64,000 nucleotides of DNA, taken from assembly GCF_015477605.1 (NCBI RefSeq), contig NZ_JADLQX010000022.1, positions 62,001 through 126,000 of the forward strand, written 5' to 3'. The notes below the pieces were generated by a model. It was not told the DNA's origin. It did not search any database and saw only the letters and a program-made list of their open reading frames with translations. Positions 1-9,212 of this stretch are shown here, in pieces (within the stretch, counting starts at the first letter, position 1; every line of letters begins with the position of its first letter). Made by a program: the position numbers and the translations under genes. Source of the DNA: Nocardia amamiensis. Its GTDB lineage: Bacteria > Actinomycetota > Actinomycetes > Mycobacteriales > Mycobacteriaceae.

Positions 1-74
1 GTCTCTTCATAGCGTACGCGTCTGATCGCCAGTCGGTCATGAGAATCACCGGGCCGGACCCCGCAGGGGCCCAG

Positions 75-93
75 ACCCCATTCGATGTGGGGT
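75..93. terminator. Short stem-loop, possible end of an upstream gene
   Basis: ACCCCA and TGGGGT form a perfect 6-bp stem around a 7-base loop. A GC-rich imperfect hairpin lies just before it. No T-run follows, so this is only a candidate terminator for a gene outside the window. Confidence 0.25.
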
Positions 94-140
94 GAGCAGT
101 AAAGGCCTTCACGCAAATCAGGCCTCGAAAGGGGACCGCA

Positions 141-647
141 ATGTCGGAGAACGTGCGCGTCGACCGAGGAAGTGGCAGGGTCGAGCAGGGGATTGCCGCC
201 GGGACTTCGATTGCGGCCGCCATCATCTTGATAACTGTCGGATTCCTCCAGTTACTTCAAGGGATTTCGGCGGTTGCGGCGGATGAGGTGTTCGTGCAGG
301 GCCAGCAGTACACCTTCGAGTTCGACTTCACCGCATGGGGATGGATACACATCGCCGTTGGTGTGATCATGGTTGCCACGGGCATCGCATTGCTGACCGG
401 CGCGTTGTGGGCCCGCGTGGCGGCGATCGTTTTCGCGGCCCTGTCGATCATCGCGAACTTTTTGTGGATGCCGTACTACCCGCTGTGGTCCATCCTGATC
501 ATTGCCCTGGACATCGTGGCCATTTGGGCGATTTCGACCTGGAACCCCGAGCCCCCTGCACCCTCGGCGGACCGCTCCGCCGAGACAGGGGTGGCGCCGC
601 CCTCTCCCGAGACCGGGGCGGCGCCACCCCGCCCCGCAGCAGGCTAG
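141..647 (+). CDS. DUF7144 family membrane protein
   Basis: A 168-residue integral membrane protein with four hydrophobic segments (about residues 17-40, 64-86, 92-110 and 114-132). Core motifs such as WGWIH and ANFLW(M/L)PYYP are typical of the actinobacterial DUF7144 family, whose function is unknown. The ATG at 141 follows a GAAAGGGG ribosome site. The last 35 residues are a Pro/Ala-rich cytosolic-type tail with a repeated ETG-APP unit, absent from the paralogue at 2187-2591. The next gene starts 36 bases downstream in the same direction, so the two are probably cotranscribed. The family call is firm, the role unknown. Confidence 0.85.
   Translation: MSENVRVDRGSGRVEQGIAAGTSIAAAIILITVGFLQLLQGISAVAADEVFVQGQQYTFEFDFTAWGWIHIAVGVIMVATGIALLTGALWARVAAIVFAALSIIANFLWMPYYPLWSILIIALDIVAIWAISTWNPEPPAPSADRSAETGVAPPSPETGAAPPRPAAG
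588..630. repeat. Perfect 14-bp inverted repeat at the 3' end of the first gene
   Basis: GGGGTGGCGCCGCC (588-601) is perfectly complementary to 617-630 across a 15-base loop. It lies inside the codons for the Pro/Ala tail, 54 bases before the next start codon. It could act as a transcript-stability or attenuation hairpin, or simply reflect duplication of the ETG-APP codons. Confidence 0.5.
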
Positions 648-683
648 TGGTTGCCACGTAATCCATTCCTGGAGTAGGGAACC

Positions 684-2105
684 ATGGATTCCAACGCGAC
701 TGACAATCCACCCCCTGGTCAGCTGAGCACGGACGAACGGGCCGAGCTGGAGAGGCTTCGCGCGGAGGTGGCCGCGCTGCGCACGGAGGCGCGCGGTGCG
801 GTACCCGCACGGGTATCCCGGCCGCCGCGGCATGCGTGGCGGTGGACCGCGGTGGCGATCTTGACGGTCCTGGTCGCCGTCCTGGCGATCACCACGGTGG
901 TGTCACGGTTCGTGCGCGGCGAGATCCTGGACACCAACCGCTACCTCAGCACGGTAGCACCGCTGGGTTCGGATCCGGCGCTGCAGACCGAGATCGCCAA
1001 CACGATCACCGACGAGATCTTCGCCCGCGTCGACATCGAGGGTCTGACCGCGGACGCGCTTGCCGCCCTGACCGACGCGGTCCCGGCGACCGCGAACCGG
1101 CCGCGGGTGGATCGCGCGGTCGAGGGGCTGGCGCCGGTGATCACCCAGCAAGCCCGCGGCTTCGTCAACGACACCGTGCTGTCGTTCGTGCGCAGCGACC
1201 AGTTCGAGGACCTGTGGCTGCAAGCCAACCGAGCCGCCCACACTGCCTTGGTGGCGGTGGTGACCGGTCATGTCGGCCCCGAGTCGGTGACCGTCGACGA
1301 AAACGGCACGGTGACACTCTCTCTCCGTACGGTGATCGAGAACATCAAAGCCCGCCTGCTCGATCGGGGCTTCACCTTCGCCGAGAAGATCCCCGCGGTC
1401 GACAAACAATTCGTGTTGTTCCGCTCCCCGGAGCTGGTGCGGGCGCAGCGGGCGGTCTACACGCTCGACAAAGCCGCGACAGTGCTGCCGTGGGTGACGA
1501 TCGCGGCCGCGGTGGCCGCGATCGCCGCGGCACCAGCCGGTCGTCGCCGCCGTGCCCTGGTCTTCGTCGGACTCGCCTTGGTTGTGGGCATGCTCATCCT
1601 CGCGATCGCGCTACTCATCGCCCGAGCGGTATATCTGGACCGGATGCCGCCCGATGTGCTGACACCGGGGGCCGCTACCGCGATCATCGACACTGTCTTT
1701 TTGCCGCTGCGGACCGCACTGCGGGGAGTGGCCGTGCTCGGCGTGGCGATCGCGCTCGCCGCCTACTTGACCGGGGATGCGGCCTCGGCCGCTGCGATCC
1801 GCCGCGGATTCGGCACCGGCATGGACGCCATCCAGCAACTCCGGCGCTCCCGCCCGCCCAACAGGGTGGAGACCTGGGCATACCGCGGACGCGCAGTGTT
1901 GCGGTGGGCGATCATCGGCGCCGCCGCACTACTGCTGGTGTTCTGGCGCTACCCCACCGGGCTGGTAGTCGTCTGGATCGTGCTCGGCGCGCTACTAGCG
2001 CTGCTTGCCCTGGAAATTCTGATCCGTCCCGCCCGCGCATGGCAGCAACCAGCCGAGCCCCCGACGAAGGGCGATGCCGGGACCCCGGCGCAGGCCAACG
2101 CATGA
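684..2105 (+). CDS. Hypothetical actinobacterial multi-pass membrane protein
   Basis: A 473-residue protein. Residues 14-40 form a Glu/Leu-rich coiled-coil-like stretch. One membrane segment follows (about 53-75), then a large extracytoplasmic region of roughly 190 residues. Further hydrophobic helices lie near 268-290, 290-315, 342-365 and 410-445. The ATG at 684 follows GGAGTAGGGA. This architecture (short coiled coil, anchor, long external domain, C-terminal helices) recurs in uncharacterised mycobacterial and nocardial proteins. I do not recognise a catalytic motif. It probably shares a transcript with the DUF7144 gene upstream. Confidence 0.75.
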   Translation: MDSNATDNPPPGQLSTDERAELERLRAEVAALRTEARGAVPARVSRPPRHAWRWTAVAILTVLVAVLAITTVVSRFVRGEILDTNRYLSTVAPLGSDPALQTEIANTITDEIFARVDIEGLTADALAALTDAVPATANRPRVDRAVEGLAPVITQQARGFVNDTVLSFVRSDQFEDLWLQANRAAHTALVAVVTGHVGPESVTVDENGTVTLSLRTVIENIKARLLDRGFTFAEKIPAVDKQFVLFRSPELVRAQRAVYTLDKAATVLPWVTIAAAVAAIAAAPAGRRRRALVFVGLALVVGMLILAIALLIARAVYLDRMPPDVLTPGAATAIIDTVFLPLRTALRGVAVLGVAIALAAYLTGDAASAAAIRRGFGTGMDAIQQLRRSRPPNRVETWAYRGRAVLRWAIIGAAALLLVFWRYPTGLVVVWIVLGALLALLALEILIRPARAWQQPAEPPTKGDAGTPAQANA

Positions 2106-2186
2106 CCTACGGAGCTTGGGCCCCGTATCGCCGCTACCAAAGGCCGCAAACCGGCGAAATCGACCGCCACCGCGCCGATCCGCGGG

Positions 2187-2591
2187 TCACATTCGGCTCG
2201 GCTGCCAAGTCGTCACCGCCCAGATCACTACGACGTCCAACGCGATCACGATGGTCGACCACCATGGGTAGTACGGCAGCCACAGGAAGTTGGCCAGGAT
2301 CGACAACGCGGCGAGGAATACCGCTACCACCCTCGCCCACATGGCTCCGGCTATCAGCCCGACCGCGGCGATCACCACCAGGATCCCGAGAACGAGATGG
2401 ATCCAGCCCCAACTGGTGGTACTGAACTGGTAGGTGTAATTGGGCCCGGACACGAAGATCTCGTCCTTGGCGATGGCGGCGATTCCCTGGAAGATCGACA
2501 GGACGCCCGCGGCCAGCAAGAGAACCGCGGCGCCGATCGACGTCCCGGCGGCGACCGCCTGCTTGACGGAATTGTCCTGGGTTGCTGACAT
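2187..2591 (-). CDS. DUF7144 family membrane protein, second copy
   Basis: A 134-residue paralogue of the protein at 141-647. It shares the same helices and the WGWIH and ANFLWLPYYP motifs but has no Pro/Ala tail. The frame stays open far upstream, but the ATG at 2591 is preceded by GAGAGGTGA at good spacing and begins where family similarity begins, so it is chosen. The two DUF7144 genes flank the 473-residue membrane protein on opposite strands. Function unknown. Confidence 0.85.
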   Translation of the reverse strand: MSATQDNSVKQAVAAGTSIGAAVLLLAAGVLSIFQGIAAIAKDEIFVSGPNYTYQFSTTSWGWIHLVLGILVVIAAVGLIAGAMWARVVAVFLAALSILANFLWLPYYPWWSTIVIALDVVVIWAVTTWQPSRM

Positions 2592-2854
2592 TTGCCGGTC
2601 ACCTCTCTCATCAGCGATACACGGATGGGGTTCATCGATGCGACGGGTCTTGCCCGCTTCGCGGGGAGACTCATCGAAACCGCAGGTCGCATGCCACACC
2701 CTGGTTTGATCGGTACGGCGACGCCCACACTGCAATCGCCGGTGCCGGCGCCCGCCTCGTCTGGCCAGCATATCCCCAGCGAACTCTGACCCACTGCCCG
2801 ATCGAATCACCCGCGAGTTGCCCGGCGCCACAGGCTCGCGCAGCGGCTCAGCCG

Positions 2855-3727
2855 TCAGATGTGGCCATACTCTGAATCGCCGGTGACCGGGCCGCGCAGA
2901 TACCGACCGAGGTGTGTGTCCTCGATGGCGAGGGCCCTGGTGATCGTCGCGGCGCCGACGACCACGATGGAAAGCACGAACAGCCAGCTGATCGAGGTGA
3001 AGACCGGCCCGAGGATGCCGAATCGCGTGTACGCGGTTGCCGTGATCCTCGGCAGAACGAGTCGTCCCACGGCTCGGACGATCGTGAGACCGGATGCCGT
3101 GAGCAGGCCGGTCACCCAGAGAACACGAGCGGACAGTTTCCCCATGGTGAGCAAGTACGGGCTGAGAGTCCAGACGATCGTCCAGATCACCAGTTCGCCG
3201 ACCAGAGCGAGGGGCACGCCGATGTAGCGCACTCCGGTCAGTTCCCGGATCGCGCCGATGAATACGGCAGAGAGGGTGACGGCGAGCAGGACGATCAGCC
3301 ATCGCCAGGCGTCGCGCAAGCCGATTGATGGGACATTCCAGATCTTCCCATAGATCCGAGCCAGCGCTTTTGCGAACGAAGTGCCGCTGATCGCGACCAT
3401 CAGCAATCCGACGACACCGAAAGCCGCGAAGGTCGGATCGGTGGTTGTGAAGACGCCGACATTGGACAAGAGCGTCTTCGTGTCGAAACCGAGCTGGTCG
3501 TTTATCGCTCGGGCGGCCAGATCCCAGTAGGTGAAGATCGAGCCCGCGATGATCACGGGCAATACACACGTGAAGATTTTGGCCGCGAGGGTCATCGATC
3601 GGTCCACGATCTCGATCTCGACGAACTCATTGGCGACCAGTCGGGCCGTTCGTGACCAGCCGTCGGCCGACTCGGTGCGCGCCGCGAGAGCCTTGGCCAG
3701 TGCGCCGAACTTTTTCGTCGACCGCAT
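2855..3727 (-). CDS. YihY/BrkB-type inner membrane protein
   Basis: A 290-residue protein with about six membrane segments. The RSMTLAAK(I/L) element after a soluble N-terminus, the mid-protein GTSFAKAL region and a C-terminal WLF helix fit the YihY/UPF0761 family. That family was once annotated as ribonuclease BN, wrongly; its physiological role is unresolved. It is divergent from the small membrane protein at 3852, with 124 bases between them. About 260 bases separate its stop from the DUF7144 start, and I see nothing there. Confidence 0.75.
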   Translation of the reverse strand: MRSTKKFGALAKALAARTESADGWSRTARLVANEFVEIEIVDRSMTLAAKIFTCVLPVIIAGSIFTYWDLAARAINDQLGFDTKTLLSNVGVFTTTDPTFAAFGVVGLLMVAISGTSFAKALARIYGKIWNVPSIGLRDAWRWLIVLLAVTLSAVFIGAIRELTGVRYIGVPLALVGELVIWTIVWTLSPYLLTMGKLSARVLWVTGLLTASGLTIVRAVGRLVLPRITATAYTRFGILGPVFTSISWLFVLSIVVVGAATITRALAIEDTHLGRYLRGPVTGDSEYGHI

Positions 3728-3851
3728 GTCATCGACTCAACCGCACCGATCGCGTGTTGTCATCGTTTCACCTGGGTTGGTGAGGTACTACTGCGGATTC
3801 GGTACGGTTCTCCACAGACGATGGCGCGGCGACGAACTCTGCGAGGGGTCG

Positions 3852-4388
3852 ATGCAAGCCAGCAAACAAGCACTCCTACACGGACCACTGTTCTCTCGGA
3901 GCATTCCGCTGGACCGCCGCAACGCGGCCAGCCGGATCAGCGCATACGTTTACGGAAACGTCCTGATCCTCGCCGCGCTCATACCGGTGACGACATCCGA
4001 CGAACAAGTCGGCATCTTGATCGTCCTCGGGACGGCCGCCTCGACATTCATTGCACACTCTTTCGCCGAAGGTGTCGGGCAAAGCGTTCGGCAGAACCGT
4101 CCGATCGCCTCTCGGGAGCGCTGGACTGACTTGCGGGATTCCGTGCCGATCCTCAGCTCGGCGGTGCTGCCGTGCGCGATTCTGGCCATCGCCGGTCTCG
4201 GGTGGATCGAACCACGCACGGCCCAGCTGCTCGCGGAGGTGCTCGTGTTGATCCGGATCGGCGGAATCGTGTTCGTCATCGAGCGGCTCAATGGTGTGCG
4301 GCCTCGGCGTTCGACACTGTTCGAGGCGCTGCTTCTGGCGGTCGCGGCGACCACCGTTGTGGTGGTCAAAGTCATCCTGACCCACTGA
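3852..4388 (+). CDS. Small hypothetical membrane protein
   Basis: A 178-residue protein with hydrophobic helices near residues 35-52, 55-75, 102-120, 127-147 and 157-176. The open frame reaches back to 3531, antisense to the YihY gene. The ATG at 3852 has GAGGGG seven bases upstream and is the only start that avoids that overlap. No domain recognised. Similar short proteins are common in Nocardia and Streptomyces. Membrane location is the only supportable claim. Confidence 0.65.
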   Translation: MQASKQALLHGPLFSRSIPLDRRNAASRISAYVYGNVLILAALIPVTTSDEQVGILIVLGTAASTFIAHSFAEGVGQSVRQNRPIASRERWTDLRDSVPILSSAVLPCAILAIAGLGWIEPRTAQLLAEVLVLIRIGGIVFVIERLNGVRPRRSTLFEALLLAVAATTVVVVKVILTH

Positions 4389-4509
4389 CGGTTCCGACGC
4401 TTGTGGCCGAACCGGCCTGCTTTTGTTTCAATCGATATATGTGCAGGTGGATGGCTTATTCAGATGCGCCCCCGGTGCAGACGATCGTCGCGTCACCCTG
4501 ACCCGCCAC

Positions 4510-5907
4510 ATGGTCAGTGCGAGCCAGCGCATCGCTACCCGCGCCGCGCGCGTCGAGCAGGGTGAAGCCGCTCGGCGGACCACTCCTGTCACCGCCCTCG
4601 CCGAACACGACGCCACTGGGCGCGACCCGCTCGGCCTGCTCGAGCGGCAGGCGCAATCTCGTATTCCGGAATTGGTTCCGGTGCGGTACGGGCGCATGGC
4701 GAGCTCACCGTTCGCCTTCTATCGCGGGGCCGCCGTGATCATGAACGACGATCTGTCCCGCACGCCAGCGACCGGACTCCATACGCATCTGTGCGGTGAT
4801 GCCCACCTGAGCAATTTCGGAATCTTCGCCACGCCCGAACGCCGCCTGGCGTTCGACATCAACGATTTCGATGAGACCTACCCGGGTCCGTTCGAATGGG
4901 ATGTCAAGCGGCTCGTCACCAGCCTCGCGGTCGCCGCCCGCGAGAACGGATTTTCCGACAAGCAGCGACTCCGGGCCACGCTCGCGTGCGCCGCCGAATA
5001 CCGGACGACCATGGGGTACCAAGCCGAACAAAGTACCACCGCAGTGTGGTATTCCCGCGTCGATCCCACGGCCGAACTGACCGAACTGCGCGATGATCTG
5101 GACACGTCCACCCGTGAGCGAGTGCGCAAGACGCTCGCGAAGTCGCGGACTCACGACAGCCAGCAGGCACTCGCCAAGCTGACCACTCGGGTCGACGGCC
5201 GACCGAGAATCATCAGCGACCCTCCCCTGATCATCCCGATCGAGGAGATCTTCGCGGACGTGGACGCCGAGAATTTGTATCGCGAACTGCGCCGACGTCT
5301 CAGCGACTATCGCGCGACCCTGCAGGACAATCGCCGCGTACTGCTGGACCAGTTCGAATTCGTGCAAGCTGCGCGCAAGGTGGTCGGCGTGGGCAGCGTC
5401 GGCACCCGCGCATGGATCGTCCTGATGCTGGGAGTCGACGACGATCCCTTGATTCTGCAAGTGAAAGAGGCACAACCGTCGGTACTGTCCAGCTATCTGG
5501 CGGGCCCCTCGTTCCCGAACCAGGGTGAGCGAGTAGTGCAGGGCCAGCGGCTGATGCAAGCGGCAAGCGACATCCTGCTTGGCTGGCAGCAAGGGCCCGG
5601 CATCGATGGCGAAAGCCGAGACTTCTATGTCCGGCAACTACGCGACGGTAAGGGCTCAGCGGTAATCGAGACGATGGAGCCCAAGGCGCTGCGCCGGTAC
5701 GGCCGACTGTGCGGCCGGGTGCTGGCCTTCGCACACGCCCGTGCCGGCGACCGTATCGCGATCGCCTCCTACCTCGGCGCGACAGACGCGTTCGACCATG
5801 CCGTCGCGGATTACGCCGAGACCTACGCCGACCAGAACATGCGGGACCATGCCGAACTGCAGCGTGCGATCCGGGAAGGCCGCGTCACCGCACGCACCGG
5901 AATCTGA
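4510..5907 (+). CDS. DUF2252 domain-containing protein
   Basis: About 465 residues. Motifs of the DUF2252 family are clear: FYRGAA, the HLCGDAHLSNFG block, FDINDFDET and WDVKRL. The GDxHxxN-(N30)-D-F-D layout recalls the catalytic loop of aminoglycoside-phosphotransferase-like kinases, but no substrate is known. The start is uncertain. The frame is open from 4423, while the ATG at 4510 gives a length near the family norm. It stands alone, convergent with the gene at 5980. Confidence 0.85.
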   Translation: MVSASQRIATRAARVEQGEAARRTTPVTALAEHDATGRDPLGLLERQAQSRIPELVPVRYGRMASSPFAFYRGAAVIMNDDLSRTPATGLHTHLCGDAHLSNFGIFATPERRLAFDINDFDETYPGPFEWDVKRLVTSLAVAARENGFSDKQRLRATLACAAEYRTTMGYQAEQSTTAVWYSRVDPTAELTELRDDLDTSTRERVRKTLAKSRTHDSQQALAKLTTRVDGRPRIISDPPLIIPIEEIFADVDAENLYRELRRRLSDYRATLQDNRRVLLDQFEFVQAARKVVGVGSVGTRAWIVLMLGVDDDPLILQVKEAQPSVLSSYLAGPSFPNQGERVVQGQRLMQAASDILLGWQQGPGIDGESRDFYVRQLRDGKGSAVIETMEPKALRRYGRLCGRVLAFAHARAGDRIAIASYLGATDAFDHAVADYAETYADQNMRDHAELQRAIREGRVTARTGI

Positions 5908-5979
5908 GCGCACCATGGCCGCCGGTAGCAATTCGGTGTGATCGCGGATTCGCGGTCGGCATCAATTTGGGCCGTGGCG

Positions 5980-6393
5980 TCACGGCCCGGTCGACGCGTT
6001 GGGCGCTGACGCCCGTTGCCCCAAGGCCTGAGCCTTGAGTTGTTCGAATTCCACGTCGGTGATGACACCCGCGTCATGCAGGGCCTTCGCGTCGGCGATG
6101 CTCTCGGCGGGGGACTTGCCCGCGACCTGCCGGATGTACTGATCGGTGGCTTGCTGTGCCTCCGCCTGCGCCCGTTGGGCGCGCAGCGCCATGCCCCGTC
6201 CCCGGACGATCAGGTACACCAGCGCCGTCAGGTACGGCAACAACACCAAGGCGATCACCCACACGGCTTTGGCGATGCCGGATACGGAGTGGTCGCGGAA
6301 CAGATCCACCAGAATCTGGAACATAACGATCAGGTACGCCACGAAGGCGAACACGAGGATCGTGTACCACACGTAATCCCAGAACGAATCCAT
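5980..6393 (-). CDS. Membrane protein with PLDc_N-like helices and SHOCT tail
   Basis: A 137-residue protein with two N-terminal helices (residues 8-32 and 40-65) ending in an Arg-rich cytosolic stretch. A C-terminal element (about 95-125, with LHDAGVITDVEFEQLKAQ) is a SHOCT short C-terminal domain, usually found at the end of oligomeric or membrane proteins. Preceded by GAGGAGGCTT at good spacing. No enzymatic function is suggested. Confidence 0.8.
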   Translation of the reverse strand: MDSFWDYVWYTILVFAFVAYLIVMFQILVDLFRDHSVSGIAKAVWVIALVLLPYLTALVYLIVRGRGMALRAQRAQAEAQQATDQYIRQVAGKSPAESIADAKALHDAGVITDVEFEQLKAQALGQRASAPNASTGP

Positions 6394-7080
6394 GTTGTAA
6401 GCCTCCTCGGGCGAGCCTTTCCCGGGTCGTTGCGCCGTCGAATCCGGCTGCGGCGTAATCGAATCCGCTGGCTCACCAGGTTGTAGATCCGACCTTCGGT
6501 CGGCATTGTGGCCGAGAACAGACTGCTATTTTCTTTGCCGGCATTTCATCCCGCATCGTGCTCCGGCGGCAGTCGATGGGCGCGTTTCGAAGCGCAGATC
6601 GACTCGGCGCCGTAGGGCCTCGACAATAAATCGCCGAGCATATGGACACGTCGCTTCATCGGAGAAACCCACCGGCTGGAAAAGACCGGCAAATAATCAT
6701 CGACGCAAACGAAGCAGTCGTCAAGATCAGCACACCGTATCCGGGACCGGCTCACCCGAAAAGAGACTCAGCCGAAACCGTGGCAGCCATGGGCAGTTGT
6801 CCAGCGGAGTGTCGGCCGCGAAACGCACGGGCCATGCGACACGACCGCCACCGTTCGGTGGGCTCCGCTCGGACTGCGGCGATGCCAGCTGCGGCGTCTC
6901 CGGCCCGGTGCGGTGATCGGCTCGAGTCGTCCGGAACCGACCTCGTGTGCGCCATGTTCTGACACAACACCGTTTCGTTGCATGGACGTAAGGGGGGCGA
7001 CAGCCCGCGTAAGGGTGTTCGTGGGACAGCTCGTGCACGCTCGGCTTCCGAGAACGTCGGGAGAGGTGACCGAGGGCGAG
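6394..7080. other. 687-base stretch without a supported gene
   Basis: Several open frames cross this interval on both strands. None has a ribosome site plus recognisable protein character, and their residue composition is Arg/Pro/Ser-rich as in shadow frames. It presumably holds the promoters of the two divergent flanking genes. No clear -10/-35 pair was identified. Confidence 0.4.
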
Positions 7081-8040
7081 ATGACCGACAGGCGCACCGG
7101 CAACGCTTTCCGCGCGCAGCGCCGCGACGACGGGCGACGGATCGGATCGTGGTTGACCGGCGTAATGGTCGTGCTCAATCTTCTCCAGCTCTTCGCCGTA
7201 CCGCTTCTGCTGTTGCCCCGCGACCCAGCGTGGGGTTGGGCACTGTTGCCGCTGGCATTGCTGACGACGACATTCTGGGCGGTGATCCACGAGGCCGTCC
7301 ACGGCAATCTGCACCCCCGACGCTCCCGCAACGATCGGTACGGACGCATGCTCGCCGTGTTGTACGGCGCACCGTTCGCGTTGCTCAAAGCCGGTCACCT
7401 GCTGCACCACCGCTACAGCCGGACCCGTGACCGGGGCGAGGTCTACGACCCGGCGAGGTCCAGCTGGGCGAAGGCCGCACCCGGGTATTACCTGCGGCTC
7501 TTCGGCGGGCTGTATCTGCTCGAGGTCGCGGCAGTCGTGCTCGCAGCGCTGCCCGCCGCGGCCGTGCGTCGGCTCGCCCATGCGGTGGACGAGCCGGACA
7601 CGGTGGCGGGACCACTGCTCGAACGCGTCGCGCGGACCGAGGTGTTCTGGCAGTTCCGCATCGACGCGGCCGCGATCGCGGTGCTCCACGGCGCGGCGTT
7701 CGTCGCCTACGGCAGTCACTGGTGGATGTTGCTCGCGGCGCTGGCCGGGCGCGGCGTGATCGTCTCGCTGTCGGACAACGCGTACCACTACGGCACCGAT
7801 CTCGATGAGCCGCTCGAAGCTCTGAATCTGGAATTGCCCGCGCGATTGGAAGTCCTGGCACTGAGTTTCAATCTGCACGGCATGCACCATCGGCGCCCGG
7901 GGCTGCGCTGGTATGAACTCCGGCCGGCCTTCGACGCCGAGGGCGGCCGGTGCGATTCCGGCTGGTTCCGTGCGGTGGCGCGCCAGATTCGCGGCCCGAT
8001 CGGGATAGTCACCGATCGCTCAGCCGACCGTCTCAGTTAG
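7081..8040 (+). CDS. Membrane fatty-acid desaturase-like protein
   Basis: A 319-residue protein with the three histidine boxes of the membrane di-iron desaturase/hydroxylase superfamily: HEAVH at 70-74, HLLHH at 106-110 and HGMHH near 270. Hydrophobic segments lie between the boxes. This supports O2-dependent modification of an acyl or isoprenoid chain; the substrate cannot be told. The frame is open from 6913, but ATG 7081 begins where the hydrophilic N-terminus typical of the family begins. The sequence upstream of it is GAGGTGACCGAGGGCG. Confidence 0.8.
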   Translation: MTDRRTGNAFRAQRRDDGRRIGSWLTGVMVVLNLLQLFAVPLLLLPRDPAWGWALLPLALLTTTFWAVIHEAVHGNLHPRRSRNDRYGRMLAVLYGAPFALLKAGHLLHHRYSRTRDRGEVYDPARSSWAKAAPGYYLRLFGGLYLLEVAAVVLAALPAAAVRRLAHAVDEPDTVAGPLLERVARTEVFWQFRIDAAAIAVLHGAAFVAYGSHWWMLLAALAGRGVIVSLSDNAYHYGTDLDEPLEALNLELPARLEVLALSFNLHGMHHRRPGLRWYELRPAFDAEGGRCDSGWFRAVARQIRGPIGIVTDRSADRLS

Positions 8041-8107
8041 GCCGAGCGAGCGCGCCGGACCTCATAGGCTCCTGGCCACTCCGAATCGGCCGCTGTCGAT
8101 ATGGGAA

Positions 8108-8140
8108 ACCCGCCGCGAGCGAGCAGCGCCGACGGCGGGT
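8108..8140. terminator. Inverted repeat between convergent genes
   Basis: ACCCGCCG and CGGCGGGT (8-bp arms, 17-base loop) lie between the stops of the convergent desaturase and dps genes. No T-run, so only a tentative bidirectional terminator. Confidence 0.3.
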
Positions 8141-8154
8141 CGAGGTTCGGGCGG

Positions 8155-8667
8155 CTAGACCTTGCGATTCTCCGACTTGATCATCCACGCCAGTTTCTCC
8201 AGCGAGTCGATGATCTGGTGCAGCAGATCGGCGGTGCTCGGGTCCTCCGCGTCCACGGCGTCGTGCACGTCACGGATGGTTTCGATCGCCGCGTAAGTCC
8301 GGGTCGTGATCAAGTCGACCAGGTCGGCGGAGTTCACTTCCTGGGCGGGGAAAGCCGGCAGGCTGGTGGTCGCGGCGATGGTGTCGGACCGCCCGTCGGG
8401 AACGGCGTCGAAGGCTCGCATCCGTTCGGCGATGGTGTCGCTGCTCTCGCGTGCCGCATCGACGAGCTCGTCGAGCTGCAGGTGCAGGTCACGGAAGTTG
8501 GTCCCGACGACGTTCCAGTGGGCCTGCTTGCCTTGCAGGTGCAGTTCGATGAGATCGACGAGTACGCGCTGCAGGTCGGCGGCCAGGCGGGGGGAACCGG
8601 TGAAGCTCCGGACATCGTCGGCGAGACGGCGATTGGTCCGCTGCAGGGTCTGATGCGCTGCGGTCAT
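8155..8667 (-). CDS. dps: Dps family DNA-protecting ferritin-like protein
   Basis: A 170-residue four-helix protein. The start is ATG 8667, because AAGGAGT sits exactly upstream of it; the longer reading is rejected. With this start the Dps ferroxidase ligands fall at His50, His62 and Asp66 (KQAHWN and LH-x3-DEL), essentially the spacing of E. coli Dps. Established role: dodecameric shell that oxidises Fe(II) with peroxide and protects DNA. A 15-bp Fur/PerR-like palindrome lies 50 bases upstream, suggesting control by iron or peroxide. Confidence 0.92.
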   Translation of the reverse strand: MTAAHQTLQRTNRRLADDVRSFTGSPRLAADLQRVLVDLIELHLQGKQAHWNVVGTNFRDLHLQLDELVDAARESSDTIAERMRAFDAVPDGRSDTIAATTSLPAFPAQEVNSADLVDLITTRTYAAIETIRDVHDAVDAEDPSTADLLHQIIDSLEKLAWMIKSENRKV

Positions 8668-8715
8668 GGTGGTACTCCTTTCGAGATCCTTCATGGAGAA
8701 CAACTCATCCATTTA

Positions 8716-8730
8716 TTGGAATCATTCCAG
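8716..8730. promoter_or_regulatory. Fur/PerR-type 7-1-7 operator upstream of dps
   Basis: TTGGAATCATTCCAG contains the perfect palindrome TGGAAT-C-ATTCCA. It keeps the TTxxAATnATTxxA skeleton of PerR/Fur boxes. On the minus strand a CATAAT element (8731-8736 region), a plausible -10, lies directly before it, so a bound repressor would cover the transcription start. Confidence 0.6.
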
Positions 8731-9212
8731 ATTATGTTGTCGAATGGGTCACTGATCACGGTGGAGCAAAGTGGTTGTTTTTCTGACCGCCGGCGGCGTC
8801 GCATCTCGGTGAACAGGTGCTATCCGCGTCGCCGCTCGTGGTTTGGCGCGCCAGCGGGACCGGCGGCAACGTATCGGTTCGATAACAGCAAGCATGTGAT
8901 TTGCTTCCGTCGCCACGCTCGGCCGATCGGCCTGGCAGCCGGGTTCTTCCAGTTGGAGGCGCCCGGCGGAGACAAGGTCACGATCCGGTATCGAGCGGTG
9001 CGGCTCCGTGGTGTGACGCAGTCGGTGTTCACTTCAACCGCGATAACCGTCACGCTATTGCTAGCTGATTGTTAGCTTGGATCATGCACGGGGTGCGCAG
9101 ATCGCCGTACCGGGCACCGGATCGGTCGCCTACCTCGGCGGTTCCTGCGTCGATAGCTCGGAATACTCGAATCGCAACCTCAGCCGACCGAAGCGTCGGC
9201 CCCCGAGAGGCC
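8731..9212. other. About 480 bases, promoter region with no supported gene
   Basis: Lies between the divergent dps and small membrane protein genes. Open frames here lack ribosome sites and protein-like composition. Apart from the dps promoter/operator at its left edge I see nothing definite. Confidence 0.4.

Noticed and set aside
2592..3569. Upstream extension of the second DUF7144 protein to 460 residues
   Set aside because: The extension is a shadow of the YihY gene, and a strong ribosome site precedes ATG 2591.
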